Source: Welwitschia mirabilis (Eukaryota > Gnetophyta > Gnetopsida > Welwitschiales). Taken from it: a DNA stretch of 64,000 nt. Position 1 is the first letter of the stretch; each line of letters starts with the position of its first letter. Both the position numbers and the translations under genes were made by a program. Positions 12,080 to 23,880 of this stretch are shown here, in pieces. Location: the NCBI GenBank assembly GCA_051453625.1, contig JBOZIK010000001.1:249710917-249774916 (forward strand). The letters are read 5' to 3'. The notes under the pieces are model-generated. The model made no database searches, was not told the origin of the DNA, and saw nothing but the letters and a program-made list of their open reading frames with translations.

Positions 12080-13602
12080 TGTGCTGAATCATCTAAGTGG
12101 TTAATGGAAATGAATGAAGAAATTGAAAGTCTTTATAAGAATGGCACTTGGGATTTTTGTGAGCTTCTACTTAATAAACTCCTTTGAACTGTAAGTGGAT
12201 CTACAAGGAAAAAATATAGCATATCTAAGGCTGAATATGTAAAATGGAAAGCACGTTTGGTTGTCAAATGCTGCAACCAAAAAGAAGGTATTTATTTCTA
12301 TGAAATATTTTCACTTGTTATTTGTCATATCTCTATACATGTGGTACTTGCATTTTTATATTGTTGGACATGGATTTAAATCAACTTGATGTCAAAACTA
12401 CTTTTCTACATGGAAAACTTGAAGAAATCTATATGAAGTAGCACAAGGATTTTGTAATTCCAAGGAAAGAACATTGTGTTTTCTGTTTTAACAAGTCATT
12501 ATATAGCCTTAAGCAAGTTCCAAGGTAGTGGTACAAGAGATTTAATGCATTCATGCTGGGACAATGTTTTACAATAATTGTATTTACTACTAGCATTATT
12601 CTAATGAGTCTTTTATGTACTTGTTACTCTATGTAGATGATATGTTAATTGCTTCTCACAACAAATCTTTAATTTCTAGGTTGAAATTTTAACCCAATAT
12701 GGAGTTTGACATGAAAGATCTTATTGAGGCCAAGAAAATTCTTGGTATGGAAATTCAAAGAGACTGTTAAATTAGTAAATTATTTCTTTATTAAAAGAAG
12801 TATATTGAGAAAATGATTAATAGGTTTAATATGTTAGAATGTAAACCTATTTCTACTCCCTTAGAGGCTCACTTCAAAGTCTTCTGATTATTGCCCTAAA
12901 ATCGAAGAGAAGGTTGAATGCATGATAAATATTTTATATTCTAGTGTAGTTGGTAGTTTGATGTATGCTCTAGTATGCACTAGACTTAATCTTGCATATT
13001 CTGTAAGTATGATAAGCAGGTATATGCATAATCCTAGAAAGGATCATTAGAGTGCTATAAAATAGATCCATCATTATTTAAAGGATTCCTCTAATTTAGG
13101 ATTAATTTTTGATAGAAATAGAGTGAATGTTAATAATGTAGTGGGATTTATTGATTCTGATTATGATGATGATTTAGACAGATGGAGATCTATTTCAGGT
13201 TATATTTTCACTCTCTGTAATTTTGCCATCAAGTGAAAGGCTTTACTTCAGTCCAGGGTTTTCTTGTCTACAACTGAAGTAGAGTATGTTTCAATGACTG
13301 AAGGTGTAAAGGAGACTACATAACTATGAGATCTAGTGATTGAGCTTGATGTAGTCTAAGGGATGATCATTCTTTTTTGTGATAGCTAGAATGCTATTCA
13401 TCTTATCAAGAATGATGTGTATCACTCAAAAACTAAACACATTAATGTCAAGTACCACTATATCAAAGATACTCTTGTTGCATGTACAATTGTTATGCAA
13501 AAAATTCATACTTCTGAAAATCCTTTAGATATGTTAACTAAGCTTCTTTCTACTACAAAGTTCAAACATTATTTGGACTTAGTTAGCATTTGTCAAATTT
13601 GA
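12080..13602 (+). pseudogene. E3 reverse transcriptase and RNase H, broken
   Basis: SKWLMEMNEEIESLYKNGTW (about 12095) is the canonical copia RT opening. YVKWKARLVVK follows near 12236, the catalytic YVDD box is intact at 12630-12641 (LLYVDDMLIAS), and RNase H shows STTEVEYVSMTEGVKE near 13270. The C-terminus from 13417 is open for 61 codons with HSKTKHINVKYHYIKDT and TSENPLDMLTK, ending at a stop at 13602, just before the purine tract and right LTR. The family is unambiguous; the protein cannot be made because of many stops and frameshifts. Confidence 0.9.
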
Positions 13603-13616
13603 GCCAAGTTGGAGAT

Positions 13617-14368
13617 TGTTAGGTGTGGCTCAAATTGGGCACATCTCTAGATGCATCAAAAAGAGTGGTCACACAAAAAAGTAAGGTGCTCATCCATAGT
13701 TTTCAACTAGGTAAATCTTCTATATAACATGGTATGAGGATCTCCATTGACAGAGTGTGAAAAAGAAAGAAAAATCAACATTGCTTACCTATATGATTGC
13801 CTTCCTAGTTTATTGTGATCTCTAGCATTTATTTGGCATTTAGATGTCCATTGCGCCTACGTGTATTTCCCAGCATTTGGCTCTTTGGCATTTAACTTGT
13901 TTTTTAGAGTTTGTGCTTTTGATGCTCAAGTGGAACCTGTTCAGTGCATTGCACTGCGTCTAATAATCTTCCTATGTCTTAGCCACTTCTCTGCTATCCT
14001 ATGCTCAAGCACTACTCTTTCGAGGCTTTATTTTATGCCTTGGTCCCCTCTTCTTCATCTTAGTCTTGTCTTTACCACCTTTTGTTGCATTGCTCTATCT
14101 TGCATGAAGGCTGCCTCTTAAGGCCTTAGCTGCTTCTCTGTCATCCCAGATGCTACGCTATTCATCGTGCTAATTCTCTCAGCGCATGCTGTGCTATTTG
14201 CACTTTTACATGCCTCTGCTAGCACTATTATCAGTTATGCATTTTCTCGGTGCACTTCATCCTTGCATTTTTCATCATTTTCTCGATGTGCTCAATCCTT
14301 GTAGTCCTTTTACCACTTATTTTATAGCCTTGACTTACCTTTTTACATGCTTGCTTAGTCTCTGTTTG
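13617..14368 (+). repeat. E3 right LTR (3' LTR), truncated
   Basis: Aligns with 8380 to about 9120 (tgttaggtgtggctc, ttctatataaca, cattgacagagtgtga, ttggctctttggcat and others), then similarity stops, so about 480 bp are missing. The upstream tract gttggagat is the polypurine tract. Confidence 0.8.
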
Positions 14369-14370
14369 CT

Positions 14371-15419
14371 TTTAATATTCACATGATATTTTCTTTTGCC
14401 ATGCATTTTACTTGTAAATCCAACTAATCAGTGAATACTATTGCTCTTGGATGATCTCATCATTAAATAAAGAAACTTTTGTTAGAAAAAAGTTATGAGC
14501 AAAGACTACTTTGAAGTGCTCAAAGGTTTGAAATCCTTCAACTAATTTTGCTTCTTCTTTATTTTCTTCATTCACTATTATGTGATCTATAGAAATGGTC
14601 CTTCATGTACTAATATGACTATGCGGGTCTAAAATTTAATCCTATGTCCCACCCTCATATGGAAGAACATGATGAAGCATAGTCATAACTCACAAGTTTT
14701 ACATGGATATTATTAAATCCTTAGTCAACATGCGCTAATCAATTTTCATGAAATGGGCATTGTGACCAGCCCACCTAAGAGCCCTTTAGATATCACTCTT
14801 ATAAGACCACACTCATTGGGTGATAGTTGTTTCTGATTATATGCTTTTCAGTCATCGATTAAGCAAGTTGGCAGAGATGAAGGACATAAGAGTACCATTC
14901 TAGCAAATAGTAATGGATAAATCGCATGAGGTCATTAAATTCATCAAAGTCCACATTAGCCAAGTTTGTATTGATGCTAATCTTCATTTTCATAGGCAAA
15001 GGATCTGAATGACATATTGGAAGATGGCCAGTGATGATACCACCTCCCCAGAGGGACTCACGACAACTGCGTTGTACATAGGCTTACACTTTTTATTATT
15101 GTGGCAATCATCATCAACATCTCTTATGGACGTGTTAACTCATGGAACTATCTTATACATCCTACTTTAATCCTATCAAATGATATATGGAAACCTCACT
15201 TTCAAACTCCTCTTATCGTTAAATTAATTTTATAATAGAAAGTTAAAGACTTTAAATATGCTTAAGTGTCTATTATGCAAAATTGTAAATAGTGCCTTAA
15301 GTTTTTTTAAATTTAATTTAATTATTTACTATTATTAGTATGAAGATTAGAAAATCCCATTTCTAGATTACTAGAAACCTATTCCAGTTATATTTATTAG
15401 CTTCTCAATATATTATTAT
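14371..15419. other. E2 interior, right part
   Basis: Contains a stretch (about 14590-15150) of somewhat higher GC than its surroundings, perhaps old gag or leader sequence of E2 on the minus strand. I could not match it to a family. An N gap (15420-15732) follows and hides about 100 bp of the start of the E2 right LTR. Confidence 0.4.
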
Positions 15420-15732
15420 NNNNNNNNNNNNNNNNNNNNNNNNNNNNNNNNNNNNNNNNNNNNNNNNNNNNNNNNNNNNNNNNNNNNNNNNNNNNNNNNN
15501 NNNNNNNNNNNNNNNNNNNNNNNNNNNNNNNNNNNNNNNNNNNNNNNNNNNNNNNNNNNNNNNNNNNNNNNNNNNNNNNNNNNNNNNNNNNNNNNNNNNN
15601 NNNNNNNNNNNNNNNNNNNNNNNNNNNNNNNNNNNNNNNNNNNNNNNNNNNNNNNNNNNNNNNNNNNNNNNNNNNNNNNNNNNNNNNNNNNNNNNNNNNN
15701 NNNNNNNNNNNNNNNNNNNNNNNNNNNNNNNN

Positions 15733-18003
15733 CTAACATTTGATAACAAAATATAATATTAGTAATTCTTTTTCTAAACTTATATATATTGCTTATTTAG
15801 TAAGGGATTAAATCCTCATTATTCCCCTCTAAAAAAGTATTAATTCTAATAGAAAATTTAAACTTTGTAATGATCATCTTAATAATTTTTAACTTTCTTA
15901 ATAATTACTCTATTTAAGGTAATCCTTTCCTCCATGATACCTTAAACTAGTTTTCAAAGGGATCTTTTCTACTAACTAATCACAAAACCCTTAATTAATT
16001 TTAAGAGAAAACATAACTTCCTTTTCTTGAGCCTTAATTTCTTTGGGAAGGAGGAAAGGTATGTTGTTGACATTAAAGGAAGATTCATCAAGGTTACATA
16101 GACTCAAGAAAAACATCAATTTATCAAAACTTTTACTTGAGATTTTTAATAAAATATTTTAATGAAATGTTTCACTTATGATATAATAATAATACACAAA
16201 ATTGAGGTTCATTTCAAGAAAATTTTCAAAAAATTTACAATTTTTCTATTTAATAACCAATAAAATATTTCATATATACATGGGTAAAAATTCAAGATTT
16301 TAATAAATTTCACTAGATAATAACTAGAAAATTTGACCTCTAATAAATAAATTTTAGTGTAAATGTTAAGAAGGAAAAATCATCATTCCATAAAATCATA
16401 AAATTCTAGAGTAAACTAGAAGTACTGCAAGTCACGCACTTATGAATAAATAGAGTCTATCTCTCATCATAATAATAATTAACATATTAAATGTTCATGC
16501 ATTTAGGTAATTAACTCTAATAGGAAAAAGAGATACAATTACTTAAAAGATTTTTCTACCAATATAGATCCAACAATCCTTCATGAAGTTATTCCATCTT
16601 AGCAATTAGACTCCAAATTTTCCACCTCTCAAAAAAAGATATGGGATGAGAATTGTGAAAATCTAACATCCCTTAGTATGGACCAAGCAAGAATAGGTAT
16701 TTTGACAAGATTATTCAAGGATTGAAATAGAAAGAATAAGTCAAGACTTTAAGAAATTCAAGATATAACATAGATAATGAGCTCATGATTATGAAAAGAA
16801 TATCAAATATAATATATATAATCTTAATCATCATTAACTTCACTGCATTGCTTAGTGATCTGTGAATCCCACTACCTCATTCAGGGATCTGTGGTTCTTA
16901 TATAATATTTAACTTTACTACCTAATTTGGTAATTTTTGGAGCTCACTGCCTCATTCGGTAATCTATAGTACTTATAATATATATGTATATAAAGAACCT
17001 TAATCATCATTAAATTTGCTACCTCATTTATTACTCTGTGAAGTCCACAACCTCATTTGATGATCTGTGAAAATCCATGGTCATAAGTCCAAATAAGATG
17101 TTATCATGAATCTAAAAGAACTTTAACCACAACATAACACCTTGATAACACACAAAAATTGGATGACAAGATGAGTAAAATAGGATTTAATTAAAAATTT
17201 TCATTACATACAAGAAGATAACTTCAAGATATTGATGAAAGGTAAATAAAGATGAGATATACATCAATACAAATTCTTTTTCTTATTCAAGAAACATATG
17301 ATTTAATAACTAACTTACAATAATACATATGCATTGATCTCACTAAATAAATACATAAGAAAGGAACATCAAAGAGAATAAATTCATTGATAAACATGAC
17401 GATTTCAATACAAAATGCAAAAGAAAGGACCAACAAGAAAGCACAAAAGTAAAGAACCATATCTATAATTTTGTTATTTAAAGATCTTCCAAGTGTTTCA
17501 AAGCTACTAAGCCTTTTAAGATCCAAATATTTCACAATAAGACTATTTTGGAAGAATAGAACTAGAGTCAAGAAAGAAAAAATTCTATTCAAAGTAAGAG
17601 ACCATGAGTGAGGTGATGAAACTTAAGAATATAAAAAGATACAACATAAGGCAACAGTTATGAGAGGGGTTACATAACATCTTATAAAAGATTATCTGGT
17701 CACTAGGTAATTTTAATAATATAGTCAAGATAATTCTTCACATTTAATAATGAGAAAAATGATAAATAATATGTTTCCACAAATATACATTCATTTCAGC
17801 ATAAGTGCATAAGTAAACAAAAAAATCATTTTCACCATAAAAGCATATAAAATTTAAATACAACATTTAATCAAAAGGCTATTCATATTACCATTTAATA
17901 AGAATGAATTTTGGAGGGTTTCAAGTAATTCAATATTTCCCAAATATTTCATTAAACATAAAGCTGCAAATTTTTTCAGAAAAGTAAAAATGTGGATGTG
18001 ATA
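15733..18003 (-). repeat. E2 5' LTR (right copy), start lost in gap
   Basis: Direct repeat of 3218-5516, ending gtggatgtgata next to the gcatg target duplication. It carries the same internal sub-repeat array (16826-17080). Divergence from the left copy is high, so E2 is an old insertion, though younger than E1. Confidence 0.85.
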
Positions 18004-18008
18004 GCATG

Positions 18009-21000
18009 TTGGCATATGTTAAAGGACTTTAGAAAATTTTCCACATCTTTAAGTAAGCTAGGATAATAAAAATAATTATGCATCTTTTAATAGGTTTTAT
18101 CCCTTTTAAAATGTCTAGCAAATTCTCCCAAATAAATCTCTATAATCAATTTTTTTTGTATCTTACCTCTTAAAATATAAGATTGATTTCCACAATATAA
18201 GAATGTATTTTTTTTGTAAAAGCCTCTTGATGAATTTTTGGTGGTTGGTTTTCAAATTTCTACAAAACCTTTATTAGCCTCATAATTCCATCTACTGAGT
18301 GAGAACTCTATAGCTTGCCATCTGTACCTTTGAGTTACATAAGTTATGCAACTTACTACATCTAGAAACTTATTTTAAATAATACTCTTATGCTTAATTA
18401 CAAATTTGATACTTCCATAAATTTTCAATCCACTTATCATGCTTAGGACTCAATTTTGGTTGTCATTTTAAATATTGTAATGCCTTAATATATGTGAATT
18501 ATATAAATTCTATAGATAACAAATAATGTCTCCAATGCTGTAATGCCCTTAATATTACATAAAATTCCTTTTTATATGTGCTATATATTATACAACTTTC
18601 ATTGAAAATTTTACTATAGAAGTCTATGGGCTTATCTTATTGGATTAGAACTCCTTTGATCACTTCTCCAGTGGCATCACATTCTACCTAGAAAAGTTTA
18701 CTAAAATTAGGTAGAACTAATACTAATACTTCACAAGGACATTTCCTGAGTTACTAGAACCTTTTTTTTTACTACTTTTATCCATACAAAATGTTGATTC
18801 TTTAATCATTTAATGGTATTTAGAATTGGAGGTGTAATTTCAATGAAATTATGAATGAACTTTCCATAAAAACTAGCTAGCCCATAAAAAACATCTGACT
18901 TGAGAAGCACATCTTGGTATTGGCCATTGGAGAATTACTTGAAATTTTTTTTGGTCCATTTTAATCCCATCTTTTGAAATAATAAAACTTTAATAAACTA
19001 ATCTTCCTACATAAATTCACTTTTGTTTACATTCAAATCTAATTTCCCATTTGTTAATATTCATAAAACCAATCTTAATTACTTTAAATACTCCTCCTTA
19101 TTATGGCTATAAACCAAAATATCATTAAGAAATATGATAATAATCCTATTTATATAAGGCTTCAAAACTTTTATCATTAACCTCATATATGTACTAGGAG
19201 CATTACTAAGTTTAAATGGTATTATTAGTCATTCATAAAAACCATCTAGTATATGGGAGATAATCTTCTATTCATTTCCCGCATGAATTTGGATCTAGTA
19301 ATACTCAGTATTAAGATTCATCTTGCTAGAACATTATGATCCTACAAGATTGTCCGTTATATCATCCATCCCTGGCATTAGAAATTTGTACCTAATAGTA
19401 ATTTGATTAATAGCTAAAGAATTTATACACATGCATGTTTCTTATAAATCCTTGTTCAGTGCTAATACTATTGGCACTGCATAAGAACTTAGATTCTCTT
19501 TTATTATTTTGTTCTTTAGTAATTCATCAACTTGTCTTCCCAACTTTTCATGCTCATTTGGGCTTATCTAATAAGTACGTTGATTAGGAATGGATGCACT
19601 AGAAATAAATTCAATATAATAATTAATGCTTCTTATTGTATTATGCTTGAAAACTTGTTTAACAAAGGCTGAACTTTTGGTGGTATAATTTGTTGCTTCA
19701 TATCACTCATTTTTATTATTAGTGCAAAATTATATTTATTTTTCTTGAATTCTTGTCAATCTTTAATTCTCCTTAGTAGGTAATATAATGATTTCATATC
19801 ACCAATAATCTACATGTGGAATCCAATGTTTTTCCATTAACATAGCATTTCTTTGAGAACCAATGATTGCTTTTCTATCAAACTACCAAGGTTTTCCAAA
19901 TAATAATTGATAGGTATCCATGAGAGCAACATCATATAAGATGGAATTTTCTAATGGACCAATTTAAAAATTCACTTAACATTATACATTAATATAATCC
20001 TTTTACCTATAAAAAGACTATATTATCACTATTATCATTATCAACCACTATTAAAGCTCTTCTTCCTTAACTATTTACATAAAACTTTAACAAGCATCTT
20101 CTTAGACCATGCTTAATTTTGTAAGACATTTCTATTAAACATATTTATTTCCACTTTAATTTTCACCTATAATGGTTGATTTCTTTAGTTTACTTGATTG
20201 GTTTTAATAGGTGAAGAATTGGATGTTACATATCAATTTATTTCTTCATTGTTCATCATGGAATACATTAATGACATATGTCTAGCTTTATTAAATTTTA
20301 AGTTATAGAATAAAATATTTTAAGAAATCTGTTAAATCATTCTCTTCTACCATACATTTCTTCTTTTCCTTCGTTTCTATTATATTCAAAATTATGTCTT
20401 TGTCCTTCTCCATTTGAATGGACATGATTTTCATTTTGAGTATTCCTTTGATAAGGGAAGAAACCTCTTCCTTCTTGAGAACCTCATTCCCTTTGATTCT
20501 CTATCTTTATAGTTTTATTTTTAGTTTTTCCTTTGCATAAATAGTAGATTAAAAAGATTCTTCCATAAAATTTAGATTAGTCATAACAATTTCATCTTGT
20601 ATTGATATTCATAAACCTCTACCAAATCTTGAAATTTTCTTTTTAGTATCTTTAATTTTCCTTACGTAGATGAAAATATTATGAAATTCTTCAACATATT
20701 GATGCATAGTTTTATCTACTTATCAAAGATGCTACCATCATTAATGAATCTGCCAATGATAATTTGCCCATAAAAATTTTTACTTGAATTTGCTTACCAT
20801 ATTTTTCCATGATTAAATTTTCTACTTTCCTTTTAACTTTTATTCTAGTTAAATGTAATTCCACTAATTAGATATTAATCCCTTTGATTTTGTTGCTACC
20901 ATTTTAACTTTTGTTATCTTTGTTATCTTTTTAAGGTCAAAATAATTCTCCATGGCTCTAACCTAATCAATTAATGCATTAGAATCTACAGATCCATCAA

Positions 21001-21250
21001 AGTAAGGAACATCAATTGGTGTTATTTTTCTTATCTATAAATGTGTTTGAAGATGAATTTACTCCCTTTGATTATTAATTTATTCATATGATGTCTTAAT
21101 ACTAGAGGCATCATGTTATTCATCATTGCTTTCTTCTTATTCTATTGACATTCTTTTTTTCTAGACTCTATAACATCCATTCATGCTAAACGTTATGGAA
21201 GCATTTTCAAAACCTCTATCATTATATCATTCTCTAAGACATTAGTGCAT
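18009..21250 (-). pseudogene. E1 gag, protease, reverse transcriptase, RNase H and integrase N-terminus
   Basis: Read right to left. A gag-like part (about 20.3-21.1 kb) with no intact zinc knuckle is followed by a decayed protease area. The reverse transcriptase begins near 19570 (LGRQVDELLKNKIIKENLSS), with VPIVLALNKD, then MPGMDDITDNLVGS, LIIPFKLSNAPSTYMRLM and FLNDILVYSHN near 19110-19140, the last being the YxDD box with its first Asp changed to Asn. LVYSHNKEEYLKQLR-like and HFVWIKVV-like segments lead into RNase H. The H2C2 zinc region (GEFARHFKRDKT, NICQH) ends at the E2 insertion. Stops occur roughly every 20-30 codons. Confidence 0.85.
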
Positions 21251-21380
21251 GGCCATGTCTGTTACCTCTATCTTTTTAGCCTCTTTCTCTTATAACTTAT
21301 TCAAGATTACTAATGTTTTCTTTGTAACATTATTCTAAATGAGCATCTCTCTAATGTTCTCTTTCATAATCAGTCATGGC

Positions 21381-21396
21381 TATAATATGAATCTAG
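21381..21396 (-). other. E1 primer binding site remnant (complement)
   Basis: gctataatatgaatc next to the inner end of the right LTR is a decayed form of the complement of the initiator tRNA-Met primer site (ideal gctctgatacca). Position and partial match support a minus-strand element; on sequence alone it would not be called. Confidence 0.45.
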
Positions 21397-21695
21397 TGTA
21401 GTAAGGAAACATCTCAAAAATAAAAGTAAAATTTAGAAATAGAAAAATGATCTTACATCTTTCATTGATAAATTAATGGCAATCACCAATTACAAAAATT
21501 AATATTTCTATCTCCTCTCTCTCTTCTTACCAATAAAGAAAATTTATTCATCATGAATAAAATGAAATAATCACTAGATAGGTAATACAATAGACAAAAC
21601 CTAAAGTAACTAGCCAACCATTGATAAAATGGCATTAACTTCTATTTTCATCCATTACAATAGTAATAACATTTCTTCTTTATTTTGCTTCCAAA
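21397..21695 (-). repeat. E1 5' LTR (right copy)
   Basis: Partner of 1771-2067, starting tgtagtaagg and ending ttgcttccaaa, immediately followed by the ctatg target duplication (21696-21700). Confidence 0.82.
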
Positions 21696-21700
21696 CTATG

Positions 21701-22012
21701 ATGGCTAGAGTCCCAACACTAAGGGTTATTAAGGCAAAAAAATCATTTATGAAATTGACAGATGTCTCAAGTCACATAGCGGTAGTGATGCTATCCATTA
21801 AGGGATAAGTGCTAGAGACACATCCCCTTTTCTTAGAGATCTACTGAGGTGTAGTTAGTACTGCACTCTATGTAGAAATCATTGATTCTATAGGATGCAC
21901 ACTCTTAAAGGAGAATTTTGAATTTTCACTTATGCTTAAGGGTTTTAATATTAACACCATAAAATAATGCTACTCTTGAAAGGAATTGTTTGAAAATTAT
22001 AGGCCCTTATTA
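21701..22012 (+). pseudogene. Pyruvate decarboxylase pseudogene, copy 1, 3' part
   Basis: Continuation of the exon interrupted at 1770. It reads PTLRVIKAKKSFMKLTD (family PKLRVAKA..AFVELAD), then VSSHIAVVMLSIKG (family ASGYALAMMPSAKG), an ETHPLFLEIY.GVVST segment (family EHHPHFIGTYWGAVST) and YVEIIDS (family EIVESAD). It then jumps to GCTLLKENFEFSLMLKGF, which fits the family segment GC.LM.DF...LA.RLKR about 50 residues further on, so an internal deletion lies near 21885-21895. The same jump is present in copy 3 (56.3 kb). Two stops are visible. The thiamine-diphosphate-binding domain is absent. Confidence 0.82.
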
Positions 22013-23880
22013 TGAAATGACATTTTTTTTAGTTTCTTAAGTAAATGTTAATGTGGTAAGAGGAGTAGATGCTGAGCTTTAATGTCATGTGAAAATTAAA
22101 TAATCTTTCATCCATAAATGTGCATAACATATCAATAATCCTAGCAAACTTATAATGTAAAAAGTTATTATGAGTTCAACCACTACTATTGTAAGTGAAT
22201 TTTACTATTTTCTATAAATTAATACATTTACAATGTTACACTATTTACATATCTTACAGACGTTTAAGGTTTTAGTTATGGTTTGTCAATTTTTTTCTTG
22301 TATGTATTGATTATTAATATTATTTTAAAATAATGTTTTTACTTTTTCCCCTAGTAAAGGGCTCAAGTAGTCTTTGGTATTGTCCTTTAAAGGAAAAGAA
22401 TAAAAAGGAGAAAAAACTATTTTTCTTTGATTCAAGAATAGCTTTTGCATAAAATAATTTTTCTATGGCTGCATTTATCCTATTTAAAGAATTTATGATT
22501 TTAATTATGATTTCTTAATATAGTACAAGAGAAAAGTTTCTTTTTTACTATTTCTCATTTGCACTTCTATTGCTAATGATGACTGTTGGTGGCCTAAATT
22601 TGCACTTTCAAAAGTAATCAATGCTATAAATAGGAAATTGCAATTAGGCTTAGTATAGGGNNNNNNNNNNNNNNNNNNNNNNNNNNNNNNNNNNNNNNNN
22701 NNNNNNNNNNNNNNNNNNNNNNNNNNNNNNNNNNNNNNNNNNNNNNNNNNNNNNNNNNNNTGAAAATGACTGAATTGAGTTCCTGTTCCCTACAAAACAC
22801 CATCAATTACACTATTAAAACATGATAATTTGGGATCACAACAATGACGAGTCAAGTTCTTGATATAAGACATGTAGTATTTCATGTTTCAAATGAAGCA
22901 AGTGAACTATGCATAGCTTGCTTGAAGTGGTCATGTAATGTTTTAGGATTTATCATATTATGTTTAGGTTAATGGAATATTAAGAATGATTAATGGTTAA
23001 AATACCTTAATTTTTAAGTAATATTAAGGAGGATAAGCTTTTTCACCTTGATATGATCACTTGGGTAAGAGATTGTCTAAGTGGTCTACCATATACAAGG
23101 ATGCAATACTTGTAGATGATAATTGTAAAGTGCAAGGTTATGTAAAAGAGTTTCATTACTCTTTTAAAATTATTATTCAAATGTACTTTATGATTGTTTA
23201 TATACTATAATTATCAAAGCATTATTACATATTTGAAATAATCACATTTTTAGTTGTTTATCATGCTACTAGATAAAGTAGTTCTAATAGGGTATTATTA
23301 CTAAGTTTTCTTTCTTAATCGTCAACATCCAAGTGTAGGCGTTTATGATGGTTGATGAATAAAATATCACACTGTCATATATTGTATGTATAAAAAGTTC
23401 CTCTAAAAGGCTACTTTTACATGAAAGGTTAATAATACATCATAACAAAGCCTAGATGAAAAGAAGATCTCTTATGGTAACAAATATACATATCAAAAAT
23501 TTAGAAAGACATAGTCATAATTACATCAATGATAATTAAAGTGAGGTTCTTTCATAGAAAATATCTCATAGAGTAGTAACACATATAATTATAATAGAAT
23601 ATTGAAAATCATTTTCACATCAATATTATAAATATGGCATGAGATATGACCAACAATATTCTTATGATTTACTATTTATCCAATTTAACAAGTAGGTTAT
23701 ATACATGTGTAAATCATTTGTTAGTTCATTAAAATACTTGTCATGTAAATATAGTAAGGTAGTTAATAAACAAAGTAAAAAAGAAAAGAAAAACATCATA
23801 CAAAAATCAAAGATATTACAAATTTATGAAGGACTAAGAACATCATAATATGGGTAACCTTATTAGATGGTTCTACACAA
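21790..23880 (+). repeat. R1 copy 1: duplicated PDC 3' fragment plus downstream non-coding flank
   Basis: Aligns, with decay, to 56215-58043 through both the PDC remnant and about 1.8 kb of non-coding DNA. Shared landmarks include gtgaactatgcatagct, gacatgtagtattt, aaatcatttgttagttcatt and tattacaa.ttta. Homology in non-coding DNA indicates duplication of a genomic segment, not retrocopying of mRNA. An N gap (22661-22760) interrupts it. No gene is visible after 22012. Confidence 0.78.

Larger units (their letters stand above)
8380..14368 (+). mobile_element. E3: Ty1/copia LTR retrotransposon nested in E2
   Basis: Plus-strand element with left LTR 8380-9606, an exact initiator-methionine primer binding site (9609-9620), gag, integrase, reverse transcriptase and RNase H in copia order (integrase before RT), and a right LTR starting at 13617 right after a purine-rich tract (gttggagat). 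The right LTR loses homology to the left at about 14368 and has no recognisable end, so the 3' end is truncated or deleted and no target duplication can be checked. Stops and frameshifts are frequent, but motifs are clearer than in E1, fitting its place as the innermost and youngest insertion of the nest. Confidence 0.88.
3116..18003 (-). mobile_element. E2: LTR retroelement with ~2.4 kb LTRs nested in E1
   Basis: Two long direct repeats (3116-5516 and the visible part 15733-18003) start with tgtagcacccc and end gtgatg/gtgata, the decayed TG...CA ends of gypsy-type LTRs. They are flanked by acatg (3111-3115) and gcatg (18004-18008), a one-mismatch 5 bp target duplication. A pyrimidine tract (5517-5530) next to the left LTR is the complement of a polypurine tract, and the adjacent minus-strand reading SFEDKTS resembles the usual gypsy pol terminus, so the element runs on the minus strand. 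The rest of the interior (5531-8379, 14371-15419) shows no convincing gag or pol and is split by copia element E3. It may be non-autonomous or simply too decayed. Its own primer binding site should lie in the gap at 15420-15732. Confidence 0.82.
1771..21695 (-). mobile_element. E1: Ty3/gypsy LTR retrotransposon, minus strand, split by a nested insertion
   Basis: Outermost element of the nest. It is bounded by the direct repeat ctatg at 1766-1770 and 21696-21700 and by two related ~300 bp LTRs. Pol order on the minus strand is gag and protease (about 19.65-21.1 kb), reverse transcriptase (18.9-19.6 kb), RNase H (18.2-18.9 kb), the integrase zinc-binding region (18.0-18.2 kb) and, after the E2 insertion, the integrase core and C-terminus (2.3-3.1 kb). 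Removing 3116-18008 rejoins the integrase reading frame across NICQH and VKGVQ. Without the nested DNA the element is about 5 kb, the usual gypsy size. All frames carry many stops, so it is dead. It lies inside the PDC copy 1 exon. Confidence 0.88.

Noticed and set aside
13861-14386. Leu/Phe-rich plus-strand frames that look like membrane proteins
   Set aside because: They lie in the right LTR of E3 and its flank; the hydrophobic look comes from T/C-rich sequence.
15405-15749. Minus-strand open frames of 107-114 residues
   Set aside because: Produced by the 313-base N gap.
17287-17592. 101-residue minus-strand frame in the E2 right LTR as a gene
   Set aside because: The equivalent in the left LTR (4766-5023) is shorter and differently broken, and the frame resembles no known protein; position within an LTR makes a gene unlikely.
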